A stretch of 64,000 nt of DNA, taken from positions 1 through 64,000 of the forward strand of contig JANWKT010000028.1 of the NCBI GenBank assembly GCA_025451235.1, written 5' to 3'. A model generated the notes under the pieces. The model did no database searches. It was not told the DNA's origin and saw only the letters and a list, made by a program, of their open reading frames with translations. This stretch comes from Flavobacteriales bacterium (GTDB lineage Bacteria > Bacteroidota > Bacteroidia > CAIKAF01). Shown here piece by piece: positions 28,244 through 36,650 of the stretch (the first letter of the stretch is position 1; each line of letters begins with the position of its first letter). Position numbers and translations under genes: made by a program.

Positions 28244-28675
28244 AGTTATGTCGCCCTTTCAGGGCTCGGTTTGGTGAATGCTTCCAGCCCGAGGGATCCT
28301 CCCCCGGTTAAATGATGTGGTCCTTTCAGGACTTCAGCTCTTATGCCCTTGACAAAAAAGTTGGTAGGTATCATTTGGATAATATATAAGTCTTAGAAAA
28401 ATTCTACAAGATTTTTTGTATTTTTTATTACAGTCCTGAAAGGACATCATCAGGTAACATAGGTCGAAGGCCTATGTGATGCAATATCCAATTACCTAAG
28501 CCCTGGAAGGGCGGCATAAAGCACCAGCGATGTGAAGGGGAAGCTCCGCCATGGATTTAGGAGCAGGCCTGGCGGGGAGGCGAGCCGGAGTGAAGCGAAG
28601 CCCGGAACATAGCGGTGGTAAGTGGATGTTGAGGTATGCTTGAGGGAATCGAGCCAGGTGCCCAAAAAAAACAAA
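28244..28675. repeat. Nested inverted repeats beside the transposase, plus GC-rich block
   Basis: Outer pair: CGCCCTTTCAGGGCT (28252-28266) and AGCCCTGGAAGGGCG (28499-28513). Inner pair: GTCCTTTCAGGACT (28320-28333) and AGTCCTGAAAGGAC (28432-28445), each next to ATGATG/CATCAT. A small hairpin, ACATAGG/CCTATGT, lies at 28458-28478. The remainder (28514-28660) is a GC-rich block with no credible gene. The arrangement fits transposon ends or REP units mobilised by the adjacent transposase. Confidence 0.7.
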
Positions 28676-30013
28676 CTAAACATGCGTCAACTTAACTCGA
28701 TCAGATTGTACCGAAGAAAATTTATAGCCAGGATTGAGCAACCTGATCTTGTCCATAAAATCTTTGGCCTGTGGATATGATTTTACCAATGTATCATGCT
28801 TCATTCTTACATCCTTGGTGAGATAAACCCTTCCACCGTATTTCAACACCAGTTCATCGAGTTCATCTAAAAAATTCCAGAGCTTTGGATTGATCTTAAA
28901 ATCCAACGCCAACGTGTACCCTCCTCTTGGAAAACGAATAAAATTTTCCTCCTGCTCACCAAATAGTTTAAGCACCGTTAAAAATGATCCCATTTTACGT
29001 TGGCCTATTCTTTCGATAATAGCAATCAAACCTTCCCTGCTGGTTTCGGGTGGTAAAACAAATTGATATTGGGTAAATCCATTTTTCCCATAAATGCGGT
29101 TCCAATGTAGAATGGCATCCAACGGATAATAAAAAGTTTCGTAATGAACAATGGAGTTCTTTAATCCTCTTGGATGTTTATTATAATAGAGGAAATTAAA
29201 GGCTTTTACGGATAAGCTGTTGAGTGTAAACGATGGCAGGTCGAACGGAACGAACAATTTCCCGTCTTTATGTGTTTTAAGAGGGTTTGATCTTTGTGCC
29301 GCTGTTTTTAATTCATCCACCCTGGCAAATTCTCCCCGCATCATAATACTTCTACCCAAAGATTTCCCTTTTGCCAGACAATCTATCCAAGCCACGCTGT
29401 TCGTCCATGATCCCGACTCCTCAAAAATCTTCATGATCTCGTCCAGGTTTTTTGCTTTGATGGATTCCTGGCGGATATAAGAAGTTTCGATAGGGAATAA
29501 TTGGAAACAAACTTTGGTGATCAATCCGGTAAGTCCCATACCTCCACAGGTAAGGTTGAACAATTCGGCATTCCCCTCCTTGCTGCAAATTTTTATTTCG
29601 CCGGTTGGAGTAATGATCTCCATCCAATGTACATGATCCGAAAAAGTTCCTTCAGCATGATGATTTTTCCCATGGATATCAGATGCGATGGCTCCTCCAA
29701 CCGTAATAAATTTGGTTCCGGGGGTTACCGGCATAAACCAACCCTTAGGAACAAATAATCGGATCACCTCTTCAAAAGTCACACCTGCTTCACAGGTAAG
29801 CAATCCTTTTTCAGCATCAAACGCTAATAAATGGTTGAGTTTTAGAGTGGACAATATATTTTTACCCAATGCTGAATCTCCATAGCAACGGCCCATTCCA
29901 CGAGGAATGACTTGTTTTTTTTCATGGATGAGCTCAATATATTTTTCTGAATTGTTGTATTCAAAAACATCTGCTTCTATTTCAGGATATTTTCCCCAGT
30001 TCGCAACTTTCAT
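28676..30013 (-). CDS. FAD-linked oxidase, DprE1-like (polyprenyl-phospho-ribose 2-oxidase)
   Basis: The protein has 445 residues with a PCMH-type FAD domain at about residues 10-180. FAD contacts are 'RGMGRCYGDSA' and 'GGAIASDIHGKNHHAEGTF'. The C-terminal substrate domain has 'GGYTLALDFKI' and 'GGRVYLTKDVR'. Order and motifs match mycobacterial DprE1, which oxidises the ribose 2-OH of decaprenyl-phospho-ribose. By my alignment from memory, the benzothiazinone-reactive Cys387 corresponds to Ala369 and the catalytic Lys418 to Lys400. The gene follows the UbiA-like gene by 3 bases, and a DprE2-like gene lies further down on the same strand. I infer synthesis of a polyprenyl-phospho-D-arabinose-type donor. 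Confidence 0.85.
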   Translation of the reverse strand: MKVANWGKYPEIEADVFEYNNSEKYIELIHEKKQVIPRGMGRCYGDSALGKNILSTLKLNHLLAFDAEKGLLTCEAGVTFEEVIRLFVPKGWFMPVTPGTKFITVGGAIASDIHGKNHHAEGTFSDHVHWMEIITPTGEIKICSKEGNAELFNLTCGGMGLTGLITKVCFQLFPIETSYIRQESIKAKNLDEIMKIFEESGSWTNSVAWIDCLAKGKSLGRSIMMRGEFARVDELKTAAQRSNPLKTHKDGKLFVPFDLPSFTLNSLSVKAFNFLYYNKHPRGLKNSIVHYETFYYPLDAILHWNRIYGKNGFTQYQFVLPPETSREGLIAIIERIGQRKMGSFLTVLKLFGEQEENFIRFPRGGYTLALDFKINPKLWNFLDELDELVLKYGGRVYLTKDVRMKHDTLVKSYPQAKDFMDKIRLLNPGYKFSSVQSDRVKLTHV

Positions 30014-30016
30014 TCT

Positions 30017-30895
30017 CTATTCACTCTTATTGATATACAACAACACAGCAAAGGATAAAATAAATCCTACCAGGATTAATTGAATAAAAATGTCCTTCAA
30101 TAAAATTTTGGTTGGGTTCCCGCTATTTTCTTTTACAAAAGTAATTTGGAGGTATCTTAATACACCCAATATTACAAAAAGACTCGTAAAATATAAATGG
30201 TTTCCGAGTCTTTCCACCACCTCATCGGATAGGGTGTACATGATATAGGCCACAATGGTTACTCCCCCCATGATGACCATACCAGCATTGATAAATTCCA
30301 GGTTATAACCATCGATGGATTTTCTCATTTTTTTACCACTTTCCATAAAGATCTTTACGTCATCCCGGCGTTTGGCCAATCCAAGAAATAATGCTAATAA
30401 GAAAGTCATTAGCAGGATCCAATGAGAAACAAAAATATCGGGTATTACACCTCCTGCCACTACTCTGAGTACAAAACCAATAGCGATGATAGAAATATCC
30501 AGCAAGGGGACATGCTTTAATTTGAGTGAATAAGCCAGGTTCATTAGAAAATATATGGCCAAAACCAATAAGAAGGCAGGCTGTAACCAATAAGCAATGA
30601 TCATGCTAATGACCAATAATCCAATGGCCAATATGACTCCGGATATTATTTTAATATTACCAGCCGCAAAGGGTCTGTTCTTTTTTTCGGGATGCAGGCG
30701 GTCTTCCTCCACATCTTTAACGTCGTTGATAATATAAACTACAGATGCAGTTAGGGAGAAACACATAAATCCAATGGCTATATCCAGAACGGCTAAAGCA
30801 TGTTCTATAAAAAGGCCACTAAAAAAAAGGGGTAAAAACAGGAAGAGGTTCTTCGTCCAATGAGAAATTCTTAGGAGTTGATAGTAGCTCTTCAT
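30017..30895 (-). CDS. UbiA-family prenyl-phosphate phosphoribosyltransferase-like protein
   Basis: This is an integral membrane protein of 292 residues with about nine hydrophobic helices. The first Asp-rich motif is 'NDVKDVEEDRLHPEKKNRP' (Asn57 to Pro75), the form I associate with decaprenyl-phosphate phosphoribosyltransferase (Rv3806c type) rather than quinone prenyltransferases. The second motif region is 'LGLAKRRDDV'. Such enzymes join PRPP to polyprenyl phosphate at the inner face of the cytoplasmic membrane. It is the first gene before the DprE1-like oxidase (3-base gap) and divergent from the epimerase. No separate phosphatase gene is visible nearby. Confidence 0.85.
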   Translation of the reverse strand: MKSYYQLLRISHWTKNLFLFLPLFFSGLFIEHALAVLDIAIGFMCFSLTASVVYIINDVKDVEEDRLHPEKKNRPFAAGNIKIISGVILAIGLLVISMIIAYWLQPAFLLVLAIYFLMNLAYSLKLKHVPLLDISIIAIGFVLRVVAGGVIPDIFVSHWILLMTFLLALFLGLAKRRDDVKIFMESGKKMRKSIDGYNLEFINAGMVIMGGVTIVAYIMYTLSDEVVERLGNHLYFTSLFVILGVLRYLQITFVKENSGNPTKILLKDIFIQLILVGFILSFAVLLYINKSE

Positions 30896-30908
30896 TTTTT
30901 GGTAACTG

Positions 30909-30979
30909 GTGATGGGTTATTAGTAGCTTGTAGTAAGGTCAAAGGTTACACCAATAACCAGTAACTAATAACCAATCAC
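30909..30979. repeat. Inverted repeat between the divergent UbiA-like and epimerase genes
   Basis: GTGATGGGTTATTAGT (30909-30924) and ACTAATAACCAATCAC (30964-30979) pair at 15 of 16 positions. Further partial copies of the AATAACCAGT motif lie between the arms. It occupies the shared promoter region, so an operator is possible. A small foldback element is the alternative. Confidence 0.5.
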
Positions 30980-30990
30980 TAAATTATTAT

Positions 30991-30998
30991 TAGCTTTG
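30991..30998 (+). promoter_or_regulatory. -7 promoter element TAGCTTTG of the epimerase gene
   Basis: This is an exact TAnnTTTG match followed by CC, 50 bases before the ATG at 31049. It lies just after the inverted repeat at 30909-30979. Confidence 0.5.
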
Positions 30999-31048
30999 CC
31001 ATTCTTGAATACAAAGAAAGATAAACATAAAGGAATAAACAAGCATTT

Positions 31049-32110
31049 ATGAGCTTTCCCCAGGGAAATAAAGTATTGGTAACAGGAGCAGCCGGTTTCA
31101 TAGGTTTTCATACGTGTAAAAGGCTTGTGGGGATGGGTTTTGATGTAACCGGATTCGACAGTGTGAATGATTATTATGATCCTTCACTAAAATGGGCCAG
31201 GCTGAGAGAGCTGGGTGTAGAAAAAGAGGACAAGATTTTCTTTAACGAGCTTACCACCCCCCATTTTAAATTTGTAAAAGGTGATCTATCGGATAAATCG
31301 ATCATCGACCGGATCTTTGCGGAAGGTAAGTTTGATCTGGTGATCAACCTGGCGGCACAGGCCGGTGTAAGATATTCATTGACCAATCCGCAGGTATACA
31401 TCGACAGTAATATTACAGGTTTTGTAAATATTTTAGAAGGCTGCCGGAACCATCCCGTAAAACACCTGGTTTTTGCCAGCACTTCATCAGTATATGGTTT
31501 AAACGGCAAGCTGCCTTTTTCGGTGAAAGACAATACCGATCATCCCATTAGTTTATATGCATCCAGTAAAAAGGCAAATGAGTTAATGGCACATTCCTAT
31601 GCCCACTTGTTTGGGATCCCTTGTACAGGGCTGCGCTTCTTTAGTGTTTATGGCCCCTGGGGAAGACCTGATATGGCTTTATTTATTTTTGTAAAACATA
31701 TATTAGAAGGTAAACCCATTGATGTTTATAATAATGGACAAATGAAAAGGGATTTTACCTATATCGATGATATTGTGAGTGGTATTTATAATGTAATGAT
31801 CAAACCCCCGGTCCCTAATCCAAGCTGGGATACTGTTGAGCCCGAAACTTATACCTCATCCGCTCCCTATAAAGTAATGAATATTGGTAACCAATCGCCG
31901 GTGGAACTACTTGACTTTATTGTTGAAATAGAAAATAATCTGGGGAAGAAAGCCATTAAAAACATGATGCCCATGCAGGCCGGGGATGTACCTGCCAATA
32001 TAGCTAATGTGGATGAGCTCATTGCAGAGTATAACTATAAGCCCAATACACCGGTGAAGACGGGTGTAAAAAATTTCGTAGATTGGTACATGAAATTTTA
32101 CCATTCATGA
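31049..32110 (+). CDS. NAD-dependent epimerase, probably UDP-glucuronate 4-epimerase
   Basis: The protein has 353 residues of the extended SDR class. The cofactor site is 'LVTGAAGFIGFHTCKRL'. The 'NLAAQAGVRYSLTNPQVYIDSN' segment, the catalytic Ser/Tyr/Lys ('STSSVYG', 'YASSKKANE') and 'LRFFSVYGPWGRPDMALF' are the pattern of UDP-glucuronate 4-epimerases (GAE/LpsL). It would supply UDP-galacturonate for capsule or lipopolysaccharide. A dTDP-glucose dehydratase is less likely because the Asp-Glu active-site pair is absent. Its position opposite the UbiA-like gene suggests a shared glycan-precursor theme. Confidence 0.85.
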   Translation: MSFPQGNKVLVTGAAGFIGFHTCKRLVGMGFDVTGFDSVNDYYDPSLKWARLRELGVEKEDKIFFNELTTPHFKFVKGDLSDKSIIDRIFAEGKFDLVINLAAQAGVRYSLTNPQVYIDSNITGFVNILEGCRNHPVKHLVFASTSSVYGLNGKLPFSVKDNTDHPISLYASSKKANELMAHSYAHLFGIPCTGLRFFSVYGPWGRPDMALFIFVKHILEGKPIDVYNNGQMKRDFTYIDDIVSGIYNVMIKPPVPNPSWDTVEPETYTSSAPYKVMNIGNQSPVELLDFIVEIENNLGKKAIKNMMPMQAGDVPANIANVDELIAEYNYKPNTPVKTGVKNFVDWYMKFYHS

Positions 32111-32115
32111 CCCGA

Positions 32116-32134
32116 GTCCTGACAAAGTCAGGAC
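32116..32134 (+). repeat. Short hairpin after the epimerase gene
   Basis: GTCCTGAC-AAA-GTCAGGAC forms an eight-pair stem 5 bases after the epimerase stop. There is no T run, so it may protect the 3' end of the mRNA or be a weak terminator. Confidence 0.45.
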
Positions 32135-32217
32135 GAGAGCACGAACGGCTTTAGCCCTCACGAACACAATAAAAAAATAAATATATTGTGAGTAATACCA
32201 AAAAGAAAATTTAAACC

Positions 32218-33639
32218 ATGAGTAAAAGGATCTTACTATTATCACTATTCATTATTCTGTTTTTTAGTTCATGTGCAGTGAAGAGATTTGATTCTCCAAC
32301 TCCTGAATACAATCCTGAAACGGATAAATATATTCCCAAAGCCAGCACACTCAGCATGCCCATAGAAGTGGAGATGGCCACCATTACCAAAGCCATGAAC
32401 GATCTGCTGAAAGGATTAATTTATGAGGATATAGACTATAAAAATAATGGGGGTGATAATTTACAAGTAAGGGTTTGGAGAACAAAAAAAGAGATCACCG
32501 TTGAAGGCGACAAGGATCTTTTGAAGCTCTATATTCCTTTGGAAATATGGGCTAAGTACAACGTAGATCCATGTGCCATCTGTCCTTCGATCGAAAAAGG
32601 AACCACTTTTGACATGGATATCCATTTGCAGACCAATTTAAAAGTAGGTAAGAACTGGGAGGTGATCCCAACCACTGCTGTTACGGATGTTAAGTTCATC
32701 ACAGCTCCCACTTTATCATTCGATGTAGGTGTGGAGGTAATTCATATCCCCATTACCACCATAGTAAAATCAGCATTGATGTCGAATATGCCTACCATTA
32801 CAACAGGCATCGATCAGGAAGTAAGCAAGAGCATTCCATTAAAAAAATATATGACAGATGTTTGGGATTTGGTACAAACCCCTCAATTAATGGACAGTAC
32901 TTATAAGGCCTGGCTTACTTTATCACCGGTTGAAATATATTTATCCCCACTTAATTGTGATAAGAAAAAAGTAAAGTTGAATGCAGGATTTTCCACCTTC
33001 ATAGAGACCAAATTAGGCGAAAAACCTGCCATTGGAAGAAAATATTCTTTATCGGATCCGGTGATCAAGGATAAAATGGATAATAAGTTCAATGTAGAAC
33101 TCCCGGTATCCATTGATTTTAAAATGGCCACTGAATTGGCCAATAGAAATTTTAAGGATTCCACCTTTCAGGTAAGCAAGAAGAAAAAAATACGCATCAA
33201 TGATATTCTCATTTATGGAAAGGGAGGAGAAGTTTTTGTAAAGGCTGATTTATCTGGTAGTTTTAATGGATTGGTTTTTTTCAGAGGCGAGCCTGCTTTT
33301 GATACATTGACCAATAAGATCTATTTTAAAGATATTGACTTTGATGTAAGCACTAAAAATGTACTATATAAGGCTGCAGCCTGGTTATTACATGGGACCA
33401 TTAAAAAAATAATGGCTAAAAACTGTGTATATGATATCTCCAAAGATATAGAAGGGGCAAAATTCTCTGTTCGCAAATACCTAACCGGTTATAAGTATGC
33501 AAATCTTCTAACCATCAAGGGTACGTTGGATGATCTGAGACTTAAAAAAATAGTAACAACGGAGGAATCGGTCAAGGTTGTTTTTTATTCCTCAGGAACT
33601 GTGGGGATGACCATTGATAATATAAAGATGGGTAAATAA
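32218..33639 (+). CDS. DUF4403-like lipoprotein
   Basis: The protein has 473 residues with a clear lipoprotein signal (MSKRILLLSLFIILFFSSC, lipidated Cys19). The mature chain is a long beta-rich repeat of paired modules ('IPLEIWAKYN', 'TTFDMDIHLQTNLKVGKNWEV', 'LSFDVGVEVIHIPIT'). Length and pattern fit the DUF4403 family of Bacteroidota and Proteobacteria, recognised from memory. No biochemical function is established to my knowledge. It probably faces the periplasm or the surface. It converges tail to tail with the CHU_C gene, with only 3 bases between stops. Confidence 0.75.
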   Translation: MSKRILLLSLFIILFFSSCAVKRFDSPTPEYNPETDKYIPKASTLSMPIEVEMATITKAMNDLLKGLIYEDIDYKNNGGDNLQVRVWRTKKEITVEGDKDLLKLYIPLEIWAKYNVDPCAICPSIEKGTTFDMDIHLQTNLKVGKNWEVIPTTAVTDVKFITAPTLSFDVGVEVIHIPITTIVKSALMSNMPTITTGIDQEVSKSIPLKKYMTDVWDLVQTPQLMDSTYKAWLTLSPVEIYLSPLNCDKKKVKLNAGFSTFIETKLGEKPAIGRKYSLSDPVIKDKMDNKFNVELPVSIDFKMATELANRNFKDSTFQVSKKKKIRINDILIYGKGGEVFVKADLSGSFNGLVFFRGEPAFDTLTNKIYFKDIDFDVSTKNVLYKAAAWLLHGTIKKIMAKNCVYDISKDIEGAKFSVRKYLTGYKYANLLTIKGTLDDLRLKKIVTTEESVKVVFYSSGTVGMTIDNIKMGK

Positions 33640-33642
33640 TTG

Positions 33643-36468
33643 TTACCTGATCAAGGCAAACCCACCTGTTAAATAGATATCATCTGCTTTGATATAATTT
33701 CGGTAAGTTACCTTGTATACATATTGACCGACCGGAGCTTCTTGTCCGTTATACATTCCATTCCATCCCTCTGTTAGGTCGTTCAGGGTATAAATGAGTT
33801 GCCCCCAACGGTTGAAGATCTCCATTTTATATTCTTTGATGTTCGAACCGTATGCCTTGAAGATGGGATTGATCTCATCCTCATTAGGGGTAAATGCGTT
33901 TGGAACATACATGGTCCAAGGACAATCCACCGACACTACGAGTGTATCTCTATAAGTACAAGTATTTGTATCCGTAACGATGAGGGAAATACCACCGATA
34001 GCAGGATCCACCATAGTAGGATTTGTTGAGCCATCATTCCATAAATAAGTAACCGGAACACTGGGGCCTGCTGGTATGATTTCAATATCATCACCTGGGC
34101 AAATCGCTAGATCTGGTCCTAGAGAGAATAGTGGTAGTGGAAATACGGTAATAGAAGTAGTGTCAGAATACTGGCAGCCATTGGCATCTGTTACCTCCAC
34201 ATAATAGGTCCCCGAATTTCCCACAGGGTAAATAGCAGGGCCGCTGCCATCTTGCCATTGATATGCGCTGTACACTCCTGGACTCAATACAATGGTATTG
34301 CCATAACAGATCTGCTGGTCTGGTCCGAGATTAGGAGTAGGTAAAGGATATACATTTTGCACCGTCATCGCATCTGTATTAGTACATCCCGATGCATTGG
34401 TGACGGTAACAGAATATGTTCCAGCGGTGTTAACAATTATAGTAGGAGTAGTAGCGGCATTGCTCCATAAATATCCTGTAAATGCTCCCGGGTTCAGCGT
34501 AACACTCTGTCCGATACAGAACGAAACATCAGGACCAAGATTCGGGGCTGGAACTGGGTTGATGGTTATATCTACAGAATCATAATCAAAACAATTGTTT
34601 GCATCCGTTACCAATACCCAATAGGTTCCAGTGGTACTTGCAGTTAAGGTGCTGTTGGTAGTTGCATTTTGCCATTGGTAATTCGGGTAACCTGCTCCGG
34701 CATTTAATAAAATATTTCCGCCACACTGAGTGCTATCCGGTCCAAGGTTAATTACGGGCAATGGAAAAACATTTAACACATTGGCTGTATCAGAAGCGGA
34801 ACAACCCACAGCATCTACCACCGACACGATGTATTGACCTACACTGTTTGTGTAAATGGAAGAGGAAGTAGCTCCTGTATTCCAGGCATAACTGGTATAA
34901 CCTGCTCCTGCATCAAAAAATGCAGAATCGCCCTGACAAAAAGATTGGTCTGGTCCGATATTAACAGAGGCTGTTCCAACGGTAACAACAATGGTATCTC
35001 TGTCGATAGTACCGCAACCAATGGGCACATCCACCCAATAAGTTCCTGTGGTATTCACATTAATGGTAGGTGTTACTGCACCTGTACTCCAAGTATAAGA
35101 TGCATAGCCTACAGAAGTTTGTAAAGTAATATTCTGTCCAAAACAAATGGTAGTATCATTTCCCAGATCAGCTAAAGGGGATGGTGGAGCAGGAACGGGA
35201 AGATTAAATAAACTTGCACCTGCAGCCCCTGCAGTTGCTCCATGTGGAGTATTTGAACAAGGTTGTCCGGGATGCAAAATAATTCCAGGATTACCTCCTA
35301 CCGCATTTACTACTGCATTTGCTGGAGTCGCAGGTGTGCTGAACCATACATATCCACCACCTCCACCTGCACCAGGTCCGTGGCATGCACTTGACCAAAT
35401 AGTACTTTGTATATTTCCTCCATTTCCTCCTCTTACATTTATAGTTAAAGGAGAGCTCACTGTGTTGGTCCAGATATAAGCAGCACCGCCTGCACCGCCG
35501 CCACCTGCACCTTCTGAATCGGTGATCAATGTAATGTTAAGTCCGTTTGAATTAATGGCGAAACCATTCCCAGCTATGGTGGGTGCATTAATAAAAACAA
35601 TTCCCCCTCCGTCAGAACCAGGCTGACAAGTAAGTCCGTTGTCTCTAAATCCACCACCGCCTCCGCCGCCCATAAAAGCTTTAGAGCTATTCATTGTTAA
35701 TCCATAGCCTCCCATTCCCCAGGTGGTAGTAGCACACCAACCTAAAAATTCGTCTCCTCCTCTACCTCCAATTCCATAATTCCCTCCGCCTCCAGCTCCA
35801 GGATTACCCGTATTAGACCCACCTCCTCCATTGGCCAGTGGATTTTTATTTGCATCCTGGCCTGCGGGTGCTGTGGCAATTCCTTCACCTTTTTTACCTT
35901 TTGTTCCATCGGCAAATCCTGGGTCGTTGCAATTAAAACCTCCATTGGCAACCAGTCCGCCTCTAAACCCTGTTCCTGAAATATCAATATTTGCATTGAA
36001 TGTAACTGTTCCTGTGGCTTCAAATGCCAGTACCCCGCCAATGGTCCCGTTCCAGTCGGTCGCCGTTAAAGTTCCTGTGATATTTGGATTGGTATAAACC
36101 GGCACCCTGACTAATTGAACGGCACCTGCAATTGTATAAGTTTGACATGGATTGGTGGTCATCGTTACCTGGTTGCCTGCAATGGCAGCGACTGTAAGAA
36201 ATTCATAATTACCTGCATTCCCATAGCCTGTAATAGTACCAAAACCGGCTACATTTCCGGTAGTAATGGTGGCACCTTTCATTTGTATTAACAACACCTT
36301 GTCCCCTACAGAAAGGCCCGCTGCACTTCCTACGGTAACCACATTGGTAACTATATTGGTAACATTGGTATATGTGTTAATGGTTCCAGAGATATTTTGA
36401 GCCTGGGCACGCTCTGCAAACGTCCATAAGAATGTGAAAGTCAGTAAAAGGCTAAGTTTAAATTTCAT
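33643..36468 (-). CDS. Gly-rich multi-Ig surface protein with CHU_C (T9SS type B) domain
   Basis: The protein has 941 residues and a signal peptide (MKFKLSLLLTFTFLWTFAERAQA). Next come an N-terminal beta domain and a Gly-rich stretch (about residues 195-420, with GGGGGGG runs and Trp/Cys). About six Ig/PKD-like modules of 65-70 residues follow ('NLGPDVSFCIGQSVTLNPG...YLWSNAATTPTI'). The end is the gliding-motility-type C-terminal domain 'VPNAFTPNEDEINPIFKAYG...MEIFNRWGQLIY'. It should be exported by type IX secretion as a type B substrate. The frame is open to 36585, but the signal peptide and a TATATTTG -7 element (36501-36508) both place the start at 36468. Confidence 0.92.
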   Translation of the reverse strand: MKFKLSLLLTFTFLWTFAERAQAQNISGTINTYTNVTNIVTNVVTVGSAAGLSVGDKVLLIQMKGATITTGNVAGFGTITGYGNAGNYEFLTVAAIAGNQVTMTTNPCQTYTIAGAVQLVRVPVYTNPNITGTLTATDWNGTIGGVLAFEATGTVTFNANIDISGTGFRGGLVANGGFNCNDPGFADGTKGKKGEGIATAPAGQDANKNPLANGGGGSNTGNPGAGGGGNYGIGGRGGDEFLGWCATTTWGMGGYGLTMNSSKAFMGGGGGGGFRDNGLTCQPGSDGGGIVFINAPTIAGNGFAINSNGLNITLITDSEGAGGGGAGGAAYIWTNTVSSPLTINVRGGNGGNIQSTIWSSACHGPGAGGGGGYVWFSTPATPANAVVNAVGGNPGIILHPGQPCSNTPHGATAGAAGASLFNLPVPAPPSPLADLGNDTTICFGQNITLQTSVGYASYTWSTGAVTPTINVNTTGTYWVDVPIGCGTIDRDTIVVTVGTASVNIGPDQSFCQGDSAFFDAGAGYTSYAWNTGATSSSIYTNSVGQYIVSVVDAVGCSASDTANVLNVFPLPVINLGPDSTQCGGNILLNAGAGYPNYQWQNATTNSTLTASTTGTYWVLVTDANNCFDYDSVDITINPVPAPNLGPDVSFCIGQSVTLNPGAFTGYLWSNAATTPTIIVNTAGTYSVTVTNASGCTNTDAMTVQNVYPLPTPNLGPDQQICYGNTIVLSPGVYSAYQWQDGSGPAIYPVGNSGTYYVEVTDANGCQYSDTTSITVFPLPLFSLGPDLAICPGDDIEIIPAGPSVPVTYLWNDGSTNPTMVDPAIGGISLIVTDTNTCTYRDTLVVSVDCPWTMYVPNAFTPNEDEINPIFKAYGSNIKEYKMEIFNRWGQLIYTLNDLTEGWNGMYNGQEAPVGQYVYKVTYRNYIKADDIYLTGGFALIR

Positions 36469-36500
36469 GTTTGCAGGTTCTATCGATAAAAGGCTAAAAA

Positions 36501-36508
36501 CAAATATA
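36501..36508 (-). promoter_or_regulatory. -7 promoter element TATATTTG deciding the CHU_C gene start
   Basis: The minus strand reads TATATTTG 32 bases before the ATG at 36468, but inside the longer open frame. Transcription from here excludes the 36585 start. Confidence 0.6.
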
Positions 36509-36591
36509 GGGGTTAATTCCTCATTTCCCTCCATTTTAAGACGTAGAAATGATGGTAAAGGTTGTACCGGAATATGAAAGTTCATCCCAGC

Positions 36592-36618
36592 AAAAAAGCC
36601 CCAGGAAAGGGGCTTTTT
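36592..36618 (-). terminator. Rho-independent terminator of the second sigma-factor module
   Basis: The arms AAAAAGCCCC (36593-36602) and GGGGCTTTTT (36609-36618) pair perfectly around a six-base loop. T-rich runs occur in both directions. It is 32 bases past the stop of the Spy-like gene. Confidence 0.85.
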
Positions 36619-36650
36619 GAAAACATATTTATCATGTAATCAATCAGTTG

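Noticed and set aside
28492-28683. 63-codon minus-strand ORF in the GC-rich block
   Set aside because: It is made of repeat sequence next to the transposase, and its composition follows the repeat rather than a gene.
36469-36585. 39-codon N-terminal extension of the CHU_C gene
   Set aside because: It precedes a clear signal peptide and contains the predicted promoter element at 36501-36508.
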